Below the pieces are notes generated by a model. The model ran no database searches and was not told the DNA's origin. It worked only from the letters and a program-made list of their open reading frames with translations. DNA of 64,000 nt, taken from assembly GCF_900112235.1 (NCBI RefSeq), contig NZ_FOLH01000006.1:61617-125616 (forward strand), written 5' to 3'. Both the position numbers and the translations under genes were made by a program. Source of the DNA: Marinospirillum celere. GTDB taxonomy: Bacteria; Pseudomonadota; Gammaproteobacteria; Pseudomonadales; Halomonadaceae. Of this stretch, positions 38,392 through 46,820 are shown in pieces. How positions within the stretch are numbered: the stretch's first letter is position 1; every line of letters starts with the position of its first letter.

Positions 38392-39297
38392 ATGCTTGAT
38401 TACCGATTATTGGAAGCTTTGGCAGCGGTTATCGAAACCGGAGGTTTTGAAAAGGCCGCCCAAAAACTGCACCTGACCCAATCTGCAGTAAGTCAGCGCC
38501 TGCAACAGCTTGAAAGAAGACTGGGACAACCCGTGGTTCTGCGTAGCTCACCACCTGTCGCAACACCACTGGGCCGACGCCTGAACAACCACTTGCAGCA
38601 GGTTAAGCAACTGGAGCTGGGATTGATTGAAGAAGCCCAGGATGAACCTCTCAAGGTGCGTTTAACTGTTAATGCAGATTCGATGGCAACCTGGCTGGCT
38701 GAAGGCTTGGCCGCCAGCTCCTTGAGTTCACAAATGGATTTTGATTTAGTCGTTGAAGACCAGGAAGTCGGGTTAAATCGTATGCGCAATGGTGAAGTCA
38801 TGGCTTGCATCTGTGCCGATTCTCAGGCAGTGAATGGTGGCGCTGTGAGCCCTTTGGGGGTATTGCGCTATCGGGCCCTGGCCAGCCCTGACTTTGTCGA
38901 ACGCCACCAAACCCGTCAGTACCCTCACCAGCTAGTCGAAGCGCCTTGCCTAATCTTCAACCAGGATGATCGCCTGCAGCACCGCTTTCTTGAAAAGCTC
39001 AAATTACCCGCTCCCAAGCGACAGCATCGCTGCCCTTCTTCAGAAGGTTTTGTACAAATGGCCTTAATGGGACTGGGCTATGGAATGCTACCCGAGATAC
39101 AAGTCCAGGATGCCCTCAAGGAAGGCAAACTAATCGATGTTGCCGAAACCTTTCATTTGGATATTCCCCTCTACTGGCACTACTGGCAAACCGAAAGCGC
39201 TGCCTTGGCAGAACTTCGTAGAGCAGTTATTGAACATGCCAGCAAGGTATTAAACCCTGTTCATCCATATTCCAACAAGCCGGATGCCAGAAGCTGA
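38392..39297 (+). CDS. argP: ArgP (IciA)-like LysR regulator
   Basis: 301-residue LysR protein beginning MLDYRLLEALAAVIETGGFEKAAQ, with QSAVSQRLQQLERRLGQPVV in the winged helix. LTVNADSMATWLAEGLA and SSEGFVQMALMGLGYGMLPEIQ match the effector domain of E. coli ArgP at corresponding places. Start 38392 is chosen because GGTGGAG precedes it; an in-frame ATG at 38371 has no good site. Probably controls the divergent argO in response to lysine/arginine. Confidence 0.9.
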   Translation: MLDYRLLEALAAVIETGGFEKAAQKLHLTQSAVSQRLQQLERRLGQPVVLRSSPPVATPLGRRLNNHLQQVKQLELGLIEEAQDEPLKVRLTVNADSMATWLAEGLAASSLSSQMDFDLVVEDQEVGLNRMRNGEVMACICADSQAVNGGAVSPLGVLRYRALASPDFVERHQTRQYPHQLVEAPCLIFNQDDRLQHRFLEKLKLPAPKRQHRCPSSEGFVQMALMGLGYGMLPEIQVQDALKEGKLIDVAETFHLDIPLYWHYWQTESAALAELRRAVIEHASKVLNPVHPYSNKPDARS

Positions 39298-39450
39298 GCA
39301 GTTTTAATTTGCTTGAATTAGTCGTAGGCATACTACTATTACTATAACTTTTAAAAAGAAGTCAATTTATATTATGGTTTTATATCTCTAGAAATAGAGA
39401 GTGGCTTTGCCATGCCACTGGACTTCGACACGAGTTTATAGCCACCTGAT

Positions 39451-39798
39451 TCACCAGCTTGACCGAATGCTGAAAGAGTGGCCTGAAGAATAGGTATGGC
39501 TGATTTTAAAGCCCGCCCCAACAGCCATAGCGACCATTACAGTTTTTATACCAGCGAGTAAACTCTTTATGAGAAGCTGGTGCAGGTACTGCAGTGAAGA
39601 ATACCCCGTTCCAAAATCATCAATTGAAATAATGATTTTCAAGTTATCCAGTTTGGCAAGCTCTCCCAGAGTACGCTCCATATCCAGCATTAACGCCCCC
39701 TCTGTAACCTCTAGTTCCAAGGTTTCACCCTGCAAATCATAAAAGGATGACTTGAGTTCAATACTATTTTCAAAAGAAATCACTACCAGAAAAAGCAC
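39451..39798 (-). pseudogene. Remnant of an EAL-domain protein
   Basis: The 115-residue frame keeps EAL pieces: LELEVTEGALMLDMERTLGEL and IDDFGTGYSSLQYLHQL. The glutamate of the EAL motif itself and everything after SSLQYL (the KIDRSF and AEGVE segments) is missing, replaced by unrelated residues. At about a third of a domain it cannot fold as a phosphodiesterase. The stretches on both sides (39298-39450 and 39799-39941) hold nothing I recognise. Confidence 0.75.
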
Positions 39799-39941
39799 TT
39801 AAAGTATTCCAATTCCTTAAATACCCAGATTTTATCAATTTCTCACTCCTGAGCTAGCAAAATTGTTCTGCTGTTTCCTGTTCATTAGATACTAAGCTAA
39901 GCAGCTTACAGTAAAATAGCAAGTCAAAAGCATCAAAAGAT

Positions 39942-41864
39942 TTAAAATTTCTGGATACTTTTTAGCTTATTCTGATACATGGCTTTATCGGCCAGATTGA
40001 CTAGCTGCTCTATATCAGCGGCATCATCAGGATAAATGGCATAACCCAGGCTGATACCGGGCGTAATTTGTTCACCTTCCCTTAAAAAAACCGGTTTAAT
40101 CACTTTATCGAGGAGTTGCTGACAAAAATTGGCTGCCGCTTGGTGATCGTGAAGGCCAGGCAGTAGAATTATAAATTCATCGCCACCAATTCGTGCCAGC
40201 GTATCCCTTGGTGTGACACTGGCTTGCAGACGCCTCGCCAAAGCAATAAGGATGTCATCACCCGCCAGATGTCCCCAAGTGTCGTTAATTTGTTTGAATT
40301 GGTCCAAATCGGCAACGATCACAGTAAAGCTACTAGCCTCTTGATCTGCTTGTTTCTGAGCCTTAGTAAAGTGCAGTTCCAATAATTTACGGTTAGCCAA
40401 ACCAGTCAGAGCATCATGGTTGGCTTGGTATTCCAAAAGCTGATGACTTTTTTGTAGCTCCTGGTTTGCTTTTTCAAGGGCTTCGGTTCTTTCAACCACT
40501 CGCCGTTCCAGATGACGCTCCTTTTCTTCCAAGGCTTCAACCATTTCCTGGCGCAGTTTAATGGATTGAGCCTGGGCTTCATCTCTGGCTTTTTGAATAG
40601 CATTGATACGATCAGCCAAAGCCAGAGCAAGCAGCAGCATCTCCAGCGCTGAGCCAACCAGCAATGCATTGGAGGTCAGAAAATTCGAAGGCAATACACC
40701 CAGGTTGTGCAGAGAAATAACCAGAACACCAGTTAACAATGCCACCCAGGCCAAGACAAAGTAACGAGCACCCGGCTGCCGGTAATAAAAGCTCACAGCC
40801 CCCATTACTAGGGCTGAGATCACAAACACCAGCGAAAGAAGATTAACAGCTACAGCGGCAAAATAATAAGACCAAAAAACAGCGGTAAGAAAAACAGTGG
40901 CATACCCAGCACTGATTAAGGGCATTAGCCAATTCAAACGCAGGCGCCGGGGCGTATCTCCCAAAAACCCCCGTACAAAAAGAGCTCCAAAAAAACCAGC
41001 CAGAGCAACCCCACCGGTTGGTGAAAGATTGGTTAAATAAGCATTGTCCGGCCAGAGAAATTGCCCAGAAAAACCAGCCAGCCCAGCCTGGCCAACTGCC
41101 AGAGCACTAATAAAAGCCACATAGGTTAAATACAAGGGGTCGCGCAAAGACAGATACAGAAAGAGGTTGTAAATTAACAGAGCAACCAGTAAGCCATAGT
41201 AGGCACTGAGAAGCGAGTAGCTGAGCTGATCTTGTTGCCAAAGTGCATCTGGCTGCCAGAGAGTGACGGGAACGCTGAGCGTACCTTCAGAGGCCACTCT
41301 TAGGTAAAGACTATAATCCTGCGAAGGTTGAAGTGCTAATTCAAAAACATGATGGCGATGCTGAAAGGGTTGCTCACTGAAAGGAAGCAGGTCACCTGAT
41401 TGTTGCTCCTGGTAAACCTGATTATCTTCAGAGATGTACAAATCAACTCTATCCAGCGATGCATGAGCAACTTCCAGCAACCAACGTTCCGGCAAATCAG
41501 CAGGCGTAGAAAAGTGCAAGCGCAACCAGATTTCATCACGCGTTAAACCAAAATTGGTTCCTGCAACTGAGTCAGCTTGGGATGGCTGAAACGCCTGTTC
41601 AGCATCCAAAGCCCTTGCCTCCTCTAAAGTTAAAGGCTCACCCGAATGGCGATAAACTGAAAAGTGGCCGGATAAGGACTGTTGTTTTTGTGAGCTAATT
41701 ATCAGGTTGGCAGCAGAAGCCTGATGAGCAAAGCTGATCAAAGAAAGCAACAGTAAAACCTTAGCGGTCAAAACCAGCCAGGTTAGGCAAAAAAAACAAG
41801 GTTTCAGTAGCTTGTGGGTTGGTTCCAAAACAGTCCCTGGTCCATTAGATTTAAATACAAGCAA
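39942..41864 (-). CDS. 7TM-DISM receptor-type diguanylate cyclase
   Basis: 640-residue membrane protein. Order: N-terminal hydrophobic segment, periplasmic 7TMR-DISM extracellular domain (about 70-200), seven membrane helices (about 215-410), a coiled coil (about 420-475), then GGDEF (480-640). The cyclase core is IVADLDQFKQINDTWGHLAGDD and ARIGGDEFIILLPG, both intact. The RxxD site is absent (TPRD). Predicted to make c-di-GMP in response to an outside ligand, possibly a carbohydrate-like molecule as proposed for the DISM fold. Tenth-base spacing to the EAL remnant suggests a once larger signalling locus. Confidence 0.92.
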   Translation of the reverse strand: MLVFKSNGPGTVLEPTHKLLKPCFFCLTWLVLTAKVLLLLSLISFAHQASAANLIISSQKQQSLSGHFSVYRHSGEPLTLEEARALDAEQAFQPSQADSVAGTNFGLTRDEIWLRLHFSTPADLPERWLLEVAHASLDRVDLYISEDNQVYQEQQSGDLLPFSEQPFQHRHHVFELALQPSQDYSLYLRVASEGTLSVPVTLWQPDALWQQDQLSYSLLSAYYGLLVALLIYNLFLYLSLRDPLYLTYVAFISALAVGQAGLAGFSGQFLWPDNAYLTNLSPTGGVALAGFFGALFVRGFLGDTPRRLRLNWLMPLISAGYATVFLTAVFWSYYFAAVAVNLLSLVFVISALVMGAVSFYYRQPGARYFVLAWVALLTGVLVISLHNLGVLPSNFLTSNALLVGSALEMLLLALALADRINAIQKARDEAQAQSIKLRQEMVEALEEKERHLERRVVERTEALEKANQELQKSHQLLEYQANHDALTGLANRKLLELHFTKAQKQADQEASSFTVIVADLDQFKQINDTWGHLAGDDILIALARRLQASVTPRDTLARIGGDEFIILLPGLHDHQAAANFCQQLLDKVIKPVFLREGEQITPGISLGYAIYPDDAADIEQLVNLADKAMYQNKLKSIQKF

Positions 41865-41937
41865 GAAACGATATACTGCTACTCAATCCAATGTATTGCA
41901 ACATTTAGTAACTAACTACAAACACTACAGCCTGGGT

Positions 41938-42351
41938 TCAAGAGCTCAGCCTGCCTCGCAGTGCCTTTATTTTGCCCCGTTGAGTTTTCTTATCAACTCG
42001 ACGACGCTGGGAAGCTTTGGTCGGTTTCGTTGCACGGCGGGGTTTAACCGGTTTAGTTGCATCCTGAATCAGCTCTTTTAAGCGCTGCAAGGCATCTTCC
42101 TTGTTCAACTCCAAAGTGCGATAACTTTGCGCCTTTATAACAATCACACCTTCCTGAGTGATGCGCTGATCAGATAGCCTCAACAAACGCTCTTTATAGT
42201 AAGGAGGCAAGGATGAGCGCCGAACATCAAAGCGGAGATGCACCGCCGAGGCAACCTTATTAACATTTTGGCCACCTGCACCCTGGGCGCGAATAGGCTG
42301 GAATTCAATTTCCCAGTCAGCAATCTGAATATCGGGTGTAATTTCGAGCAA
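41938..42351 (-). CDS. arfB: Peptidyl-tRNA hydrolase ArfB (YaeJ), TTG start
   Basis: Rescues stalled ribosomes by hydrolysing peptidyl-tRNA. The product from the TTG at 42351 has 137 residues, the family length, beginning (M)LEITPDIQIADWEIEF. The catalytic GGQ loop is visible in AQGAGGQNVNKVASAVHLRF, and the basic tail (ATKPTKASQRRRVDKKTQRG) is that of ArfB, which enters the mRNA tunnel. No ATG is available at the homologous position; TTG follows AGAGG at suitable distance. The frame stays open for 68 more codons upstream, which do not look like ArfB. Confidence 0.88.
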   Translation of the reverse strand: MLEITPDIQIADWEIEFQPIRAQGAGGQNVNKVASAVHLRFDVRRSSLPPYYKERLLRLSDQRITQEGVIVIKAQSYRTLELNKEDALQRLKELIQDATKPVKPRRATKPTKASQRRRVDKKTQRGKIKALRGRLSS

Positions 42352-42758
42352 AGGAACCTCTAAGGGTGAGAAGAGCCATATAAAACTGAGCGAAAACCCG
42401 CCTATTACAGGCACTTGATTTAGCGGATTGTCAGACATTTTCAAGCCTTCCTCAACCTGAAGTAAAAACCCCTTCCCGCTTTTTCTTCTCCAAGACCTAG
42501 TCTGACCGGACCTTAACAGGATGTAACGAAAAATTAGACTTAAGTGGCGTAGCAATTGCTACGACTCTGAGCCTCTAGCTACCAGAAAAATATAGCCATC
42601 ACTAGTACTGTCAGAATTGCCTTCAGGCTGGTTCATCATCAATCCATTTTATTTTGTTATCAATTTTTGTCATCTTTAGAAGTGCAGCTTGCCACATTGG
42701 ACCAACTTTTCAAGACAACCATAAAAGTAAAAGGGATATTGACCACCACCAACTTGTT
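42352..42758. other. Intergenic stretch without recognised gene
   Basis: About 400 bp between arfB and the decayed DUF962 gene. It contains the open but unlikely upstream extension of the arfB frame and an AT-rich stretch near 42640-42670. I see no repeat, RNA gene or coding signal. Confidence 0.5.
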
Positions 42759-42963
42759 TTAATGCACTTTTCCCGCTTTCTGCTCAATCTCCTGCTGCAA
42801 TGCCTTGCGCAAGCCCAAAGCAAAACCAAGTTCAGCAACAACGAACAAGGGACCAACAAATAGCCACCACGATCAGCGGTATGCCAGCATAATGAGTCCA
42901 GATATTGCGTTGATCACGATGATATAAAGCATACTGGCTTCAATGTTCAGTCAGGGTTTTCAT
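42759..42963 (-). pseudogene. Decayed DUF962/Mpo1-like gene
   Basis: Reading from ATG 42963 gives MKTLTEH, a stop, then QYALYHRDQRNIWTHYAGIP and LIVVAI, the N-terminal pattern of DUF962 (yeast Mpo1-like) membrane proteins with its conserved H-N-x-x-x-H spacing. A frame change then leads to LFVVAELGFALGLRKALQQE, the family's C-terminus, ending at 42759. Roughly half the usual length of about 160-180 residues is missing. One in-frame stop, one frameshift and a deletion make it a pseudogene. It overlaps the end of the dehydratase gene. Confidence 0.65.
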
Positions 42964-43903
42964 TGTTTTTTTCTCCGATTGAATTCAAAGCAGGCAACTT
43001 CAGCTTTCTAAGCTGCTCAATAGTGGTAGTAGCGCCACCACACACAACCACCAAAATATTATTAAACTCATCAAGCTCTGGTATTTTTTCATAGATTGCT
43101 GCCAGGCTGGCACCACAAGCAGGCTCTACCAGTAGACGGTGGTCATCAAGAAAACGTTCGCAAGCAGTTAACGCGCTTTGATCTGAGACCAAAACACTCT
43201 GGATAGAATGCTTTTTGGACCAATCAAAAGCTTGCTCACAAACACGTTTGGCACCCAGTGAAGTAGCAACACTTGTTATTTGATCTAACTCCACAGTATG
43301 CCCAGCATTGAGAGCTGCATGAAAAGATGCTGCACCCATTGTTTCTACCGCGAACACTGGAATATCCTGCCACCCGTTACGGTACAGCCCTTCAATGACC
43401 CCGGACATCAGCCCACCACCACCAACGGAAAGTACAAGCGCGTCAGGTTTAAGGCCAAAGTGAAAAACCTCATCAATTAAAGTCGCGTGACCCTGCCAAA
43501 GCAAAGGGTCATCAAAGGGATGCAGAAAAGCATCAGATTCACGAATCAGAGATTGCGTATAAGCATTGGCTTCTTGCCAAGAAGAACCCTGAACGATGAC
43601 CTCTGCTTTCTCCAGCTCCAAAAGCGCCTTGGCTCTCTCACTCGTTGTTTCAGGCACTACAACCACAACCGGAACACCAAGACGACGACCAGCATAAGCA
43701 ACAGCCAAACCAGCATTTCCACCCGATGAAGAAATAAACCTTCGAGCACCTCGGGCCAAATAGGTTTCACAAGCAAGGCCAATGCCTCGAAGCTTAAATG
43801 AACCCGAAGGCTGCATTGCATCAAGCTTAAGCCACACTGATCGTCCAGAAGCAAAACTCATTGCTCGGGATTCAATCAGTGGCGTTTCTATGTGTAATGT
43901 CAT
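42947..43903 (-). CDS. PLP-dependent serine/threonine dehydratase-like protein
   Basis: 318-residue fold-type II PLP enzyme. The Schiff-base lysine lies in QPSGSFKLRGIG (residue near 38), the phosphate loop is SVGGGGLMSGVIEGL, and SSGGNAGLAVAYAGRRLGVPV is the substrate loop, as in eukaryotic-type L-serine dehydratase. It would deaminate serine or threonine to pyruvate or 2-oxobutyrate. There is no ACT domain, so unlike IlvA it is not expected to be feedback-regulated. Substrate preference is inferred. Confidence 0.88.
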   Translation of the reverse strand: MTLHIETPLIESRAMSFASGRSVWLKLDAMQPSGSFKLRGIGLACETYLARGARRFISSSGGNAGLAVAYAGRRLGVPVVVVVPETTSERAKALLELEKAEVIVQGSSWQEANAYTQSLIRESDAFLHPFDDPLLWQGHATLIDEVFHFGLKPDALVLSVGGGGLMSGVIEGLYRNGWQDIPVFAVETMGAASFHAALNAGHTVELDQITSVATSLGAKRVCEQAFDWSKKHSIQSVLVSDQSALTACERFLDDHRLLVEPACGASLAAIYEKIPELDEFNNILVVVCGGATTTIEQLRKLKLPALNSIGEKNNENPD

Positions 43904-43956
43904 AAAAATCTATAATTCCTACAGCCTACCAAGTTATAAAGAGCCACCTCACTTGG

Positions 43957-44367
43957 CTAATTGGTGACAGCGATATACCACTTGGGCTTAATGCGTCCGA
44001 AATCTTTACGGACATTTGATTTAAGTGCTTTCTTGGAATCCAGTACCAAGGCACCGGATGAATGGCGCACAAAAACAACCCAATGCCAGAAAGGCTTGCC
44101 ACCCTCTAGCCTCCATTTAATAGCCAAAAGGGCTTTGTCAGGAAGCTGCTCCCAGGACTCAAACTCAGTTTCCTCAGAAGCAACTGAAACGCCCAACTCA
44201 CCCAAGAGTTTGCGCACATATCCCGTATCTGACCAGAGAGCTTTATCTTCTGCATAGATACCCAAAGCTGCGGCTTTTTGCCTGGCTTCGTGGTAGGAAA
44301 GACCGGCAAGCACTGCACTGGCCGCAATTCCACAACCTGAAATTTCTTCTTGAATGACTGGATTCAT
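43957..44367 (-). CDS. C39-like cysteine peptidase fold protein
   Basis: 136-residue protein. A Cys near residue 12 in ISGCGIAASAVLAGL, a histidine in KPFWHWVVFV and an aspartate in GALVLDSK are placed as the Cys-His-Asp triad of C39/papain-like peptidase domains. Usually this domain belongs to a bacteriocin transporter; here it stands alone and has no signal peptide. It follows the beta-lactamase by 42 bp on the same strand. Function unknown; might be an old integron cassette. Confidence 0.7.
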   Translation of the reverse strand: MNPVIQEEISGCGIAASAVLAGLSYHEARQKAAALGIYAEDKALWSDTGYVRKLLGELGVSVASEETEFESWEQLPDKALLAIKWRLEGGKPFWHWVVFVRHSSGALVLDSKKALKSNVRKDFGRIKPKWYIAVTN

Positions 44368-44409
44368 AATTCAACCAATGACCAAACTGCGTTGCTGGAA
44401 ATGAATAAC

Positions 44410-45297
44410 CTACCTTTGGACACTTGTTTCTATTAACTCCATAAACACACGCCCCAGTTGAGCGATGGAAGCATTTCTATCCTCAAATGACGCCTCTGTT
44501 TCAGTGATATAGAAAGCCACAAATACCGGACTGCGCTCGGGTGGCCAAATCACCGCAGTAATCGATCTGGAACCATACCCACCCGCACCTGTTCGATCAC
44601 CAATAATCCAGCCATCAGGTACGCTTGACCGGAACAAAGCATCTGCAACCTGGTTATCGATCAACCAAGTCTGCAATTGATTCCTGGATTCTGTTGATAA
44701 CACTGCACCTAATAACAAGTGTTCAAGATTACTAACCATTGCCTTTGGCGTCGTTGTATCCCGCTCATCACCGGGTGTTGCCTGATTAAGTTCCGTTTCC
44801 CAGCGATCCAAGCGCGTCACACTATCGTCTAGCTGCCTGGCAAAGTTAGTAATACTTTCAGGCCCACCCAGGCGCTGTAAAATCAGGTTGGCTGCCGTAT
44901 TATCGCTCGTTGTCATCGTAGCTTCGCAAAGTTCAAAAAGCGTTATGTCTCGAGTATCTGCATAATTCTCCAAAACTGGCGAATAGGTGACCAAATCAGC
45001 TGATGAAACACTGACACTCGTTGAAAGCTGCTCACTTCCTTCATCGACACGCTGCAACAGGGCTGCACATGCCAGTGTTTTGAAGGTGCTAGACAGTGCG
45101 AAACGTTGGTCAGCGTTGTACTCCCACTGCTTTCCCGTTTCTGTATCCTGTGCAAAAAAACCAATACGGGCATCAAGATTGCTTTCAATACGCTTAAGCT
45201 CAGCAAGCAGGCCATCATCTTCGGCCATCAAAAAAGAAGAAAAAATCGATAGGCAAAACAGTAAAACGAAACAGGATGCAGTTACCCTGTAATTCAT
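44410..45297 (-). CDS. Class A beta-lactamase, CARB-like (RTG type)
   Basis: 295-residue secreted enzyme with an N-terminal signal peptide (cleavage near residue 25, LMA-EDD). All class A motifs are present: STFK at 70-73 with the catalytic serine, SDN at 131-133, ETELN at 167-171 with the general-base glutamate, and DRTG at 234-237 in place of the usual KTG. R in that motif is the mark of CARB/PSE carbenicillinases, and GAGGYGSRSITAVIW follows as in that group. It would hydrolyse penicillins in the periplasm. RBS AGGAGA. CARB genes are known from Vibrio integron arrays; here it lies next to one but no attC follows. Confidence 0.92.
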   Translation of the reverse strand: MNYRVTASCFVLLFCLSIFSSFLMAEDDGLLAELKRIESNLDARIGFFAQDTETGKQWEYNADQRFALSSTFKTLACAALLQRVDEGSEQLSTSVSVSSADLVTYSPVLENYADTRDITLFELCEATMTTSDNTAANLILQRLGGPESITNFARQLDDSVTRLDRWETELNQATPGDERDTTTPKAMVSNLEHLLLGAVLSTESRNQLQTWLIDNQVADALFRSSVPDGWIIGDRTGAGGYGSRSITAVIWPPERSPVFVAFYITETEASFEDRNASIAQLGRVFMELIETSVQR

Positions 45298-45322
45298 GCA
45301 TCTTCTCCTACTAGTGGTTTAA

Positions 45323-45682
45323 TTATGCATCGGATTCTGACCAAACAGCATATTCATTTCCATTTGGATCAGTGAAGTGAAATCTTCGGCCACCTGGGAA
45401 AGAGAAGATATCCTGCACCACCTTGCCACCTGACTCAGTGACTTTCTCAGCCGTAGCTTCAAGTTCCGAGCTATAAAGAACGATGAGTGCACTCCCCCGT
45501 TCGGGTGTAGCTACTTTATCAGACTTGTAAAAGCCGCCATCTAATCCGGCATTTTGTATAGCTACATATTCGGGACCATAGTCGACAAAGGACCACCCAA
45601 AAGCCGAAGCAAAGAAGGTCTTCGTTACTTCAAGGTTTGTTGAGGGTATCTCGACGTAGTTGATTTTTCCTGTTTCTTTCAT
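45323..45682 (-). CDS. VOC-family (glyoxalase-like) protein, cassette 7
   Basis: 119-residue protein: INYVEIPSTNLEVTKTFFASAFGW, AIQNAGLDGGFYKSDK and FHFTDPNGNEYAVWSE, the beta-alpha-beta-beta-beta halves of the vicinal-oxygen-chelate fold. Start 45682 has CGGAGAAC upstream. Members include glyoxalases, antibiotic-binding proteins and dioxygenases; role unknown here. It follows the attC at 45767-45852 but no attC of its own is visible, so its downstream end was probably lost and fused toward the beta-lactamase. Confidence 0.85.
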   Translation of the reverse strand: MKETGKINYVEIPSTNLEVTKTFFASAFGWSFVDYGPEYVAIQNAGLDGGFYKSDKVATPERGSALIVLYSSELEATAEKVTESGGKVVQDIFSFPGGRRFHFTDPNGNEYAVWSESDA

Positions 45683-45766
45683 GACGTTCTCCGTAAGCAA
45701 AACGACCCACCGATCAAGTTGAAACAACACTGTGCTCTTTCAGATGTTAGTTAGCGGGTTGATTAA

Positions 45767-45852
45767 GCATTACTCTTAAGCGGTTATGCGGACGGCGCAA
45801 CTGTCGCAGTGAAGCGGAGACAAGGTCGTCCGAGTGCCGTGTTTGGTTAAAT
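45767..45852 (-). repeat. Integron attC site of the ParE/RHH cassette
   Basis: On the minus strand it begins ATTTAAC (R'', complementary to the GTTAAAT that opens this cassette) and ends GTAATGC, a variant of R' GTTRRRY. The right arm, TGCGCCGTCCGCATAACCGC, is shared with the attC at 51798-51855: 36 of 37 positions are identical. Length 86 bp. Confidence 0.82.
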
Positions 45853-45854
45853 TA

Positions 45855-46136
45855 CTAGCGTTCACCCTCAAGGCCACGCCATACCCGGAGAATAATGATG
45901 ACGCTGGTATGAACTGAATATCGAACGACGTATTTTCCGAAAACCATATCTCGAATAGAGTCAGGCATCGGTGCCATTTCAACTGGTGCGCCCATTTTGG
46001 GGTAGTCTGGAAGTAATTCGATTTTGCCAACCAGTTCGGTGGCAATCCTGGATGCTACCGACGGGCTGTGCACCGCAATAAACTCCCTGAGGCGTTTCAA
46101 ATCATCAATGGCTTCGTCCGTGTAAACCAGTTTCAC
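45855..46136 (-). CDS. ParE/RelE-family toxin, cassette 6
   Basis: 93-residue toxin: MKLVYTDEAIDDLKRLREFI, LPDYPKMGAPVEM and VFGKYVVRYSVHTSVIIILRVWRG, the ParE/RelE beta-sheet with its C-terminal strand. The ATG overlaps the antitoxin stop by 4 bp. The stop codon lies two bases before the attC, as in integron cassettes. Toxin-antitoxin cassettes are common in large chromosomal integrons, where they are thought to stabilise the array. Confidence 0.88.
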   Translation of the reverse strand: MKLVYTDEAIDDLKRLREFIAVHSPSVASRIATELVGKIELLPDYPKMGAPVEMAPMPDSIRDMVFGKYVVRYSVHTSVIIILRVWRGLEGER

Positions 46137-46405
46137 TTACCTGACCTCGGCGCATCCTGCTCGTTTTCAGTTCCCCAGCTATTAAGCCAACTGTGAACCA
46201 CGCTGGCATCAACAACCTTGCCTCGGGCAGCAGACTCCATAGCCTCTAACGTTTGCTTCCACCGCTCTTGCTCAAGCTGCTGCTTTTCTATGTATTCCGA
46301 CAAGGCCTGGTTGATCACCCAGCCTTTGCTCCGGTTCAACCTGCTGGCGATTGCTTCCAGATGCTGCTCGACGTCTGCTTGAAGACGAACTGTGGTGACG
46401 CCCAT
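46133..46405 (-). CDS. Ribbon-helix-helix antitoxin, cassette 6
   Basis: 90-residue protein: VTTVRLQADVEQHLEAIASRLNRS gives the N-terminal RHH DNA-binding ribbon, followed by a helical toxin-binding region. It precedes the toxin with a 4-bp overlap. Its own leader (46406-46469) is expected to carry the promoter it represses. Confidence 0.87.
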   Translation of the reverse strand: MGVTTVRLQADVEQHLEAIASRLNRSKGWVINQALSEYIEKQQLEQERWKQTLEAMESAARGKVVDASVVHSWLNSWGTENEQDAPRSGK

Positions 46406-46469
46406 GGCTATACCCTCGAATTTAACGACTACAACGTATTACAGCATAGTCTACAAGGGTAGGCAAAAA

Positions 46470-46514
46470 ATTTAACGCCCGGCTCATGCGCCTGCTTGTA
46501 GCCGATTGTCAAAT
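46470..46514 (-). repeat. Minimal attC site of the yefM-yoeB cassette
   Basis: On the minus strand it reads ATTTGAC ... GGCT ... AGCC ... GTTAAAT, only 45 bp. The cassette's other end at 47071-47077 is GTTAAAT as well, so both boundaries agree. R'' deviates from RYYYAAC at one base (G for A). The stem is short, GGCT paired with AGCC, below the usual attC size of 57-140 bp; it may still recombine or be a relic. Confidence 0.68.
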
Positions 46515-46568
46515 CATTTTATGTACGCTATTCTGTACATGGACAACACCTCGTACAGGAGAGCCCTT

Positions 46569-46820
46569 ATGGATGCCATCAGCTACACAGCCGCTAGAAC
46601 CAACCTGGCAAAAACTATGGAACAGGTCTGTGAAGACCATTCCCCGGTGATCATCACCCGGAGCAAGGCGCAATCCGTGGTAATGATCTCGCTTGAGGAC
46701 TACGAGGCGCTACAAGAAACTGCATATCTGCTGCGCGCACCAAAGAACGCCCGTCGTTTGCTGGAATCCGTTACCGAGTTGGAGCAAGGCGGCGGCCAAG
46801 AAAAGGAACTTCTTGAATGA
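46569..46820 (+). CDS. yefM: YefM-like antitoxin, cassette 5 (reversed)
   Basis: 83-residue Phd/YefM antitoxin: MDAISYTAARTNLAKTMEQVCEDHSPVIITR, then VVMISLEDYEALQETAYLLR, the family sequence. Start 46569 has AGGAGAGCCC upstream. The stop overlaps the yoeB ATG by 4 bp. The gene runs against the array direction, so it depends on its own promoter; a candidate lies in 46515-46568. Confidence 0.93.
   Translation: MDAISYTAARTNLAKTMEQVCEDHSPVIITRSKAQSVVMISLEDYEALQETAYLLRAPKNARRLLESVTELEQGGGQEKELLE

Noticed and set aside
42654..42863. 69-codon plus-strand frame near the dehydratase
   Set aside because: No ribosome site or motif; the opposite strand carries a recognisable DUF962 remnant instead.
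43904..44409. attC sites around the C39-like gene and after the beta-lactamase
   Set aside because: GTTGAAT near 44372-44378 fits the core pattern, but no pairing arms or matching R'' box are found.
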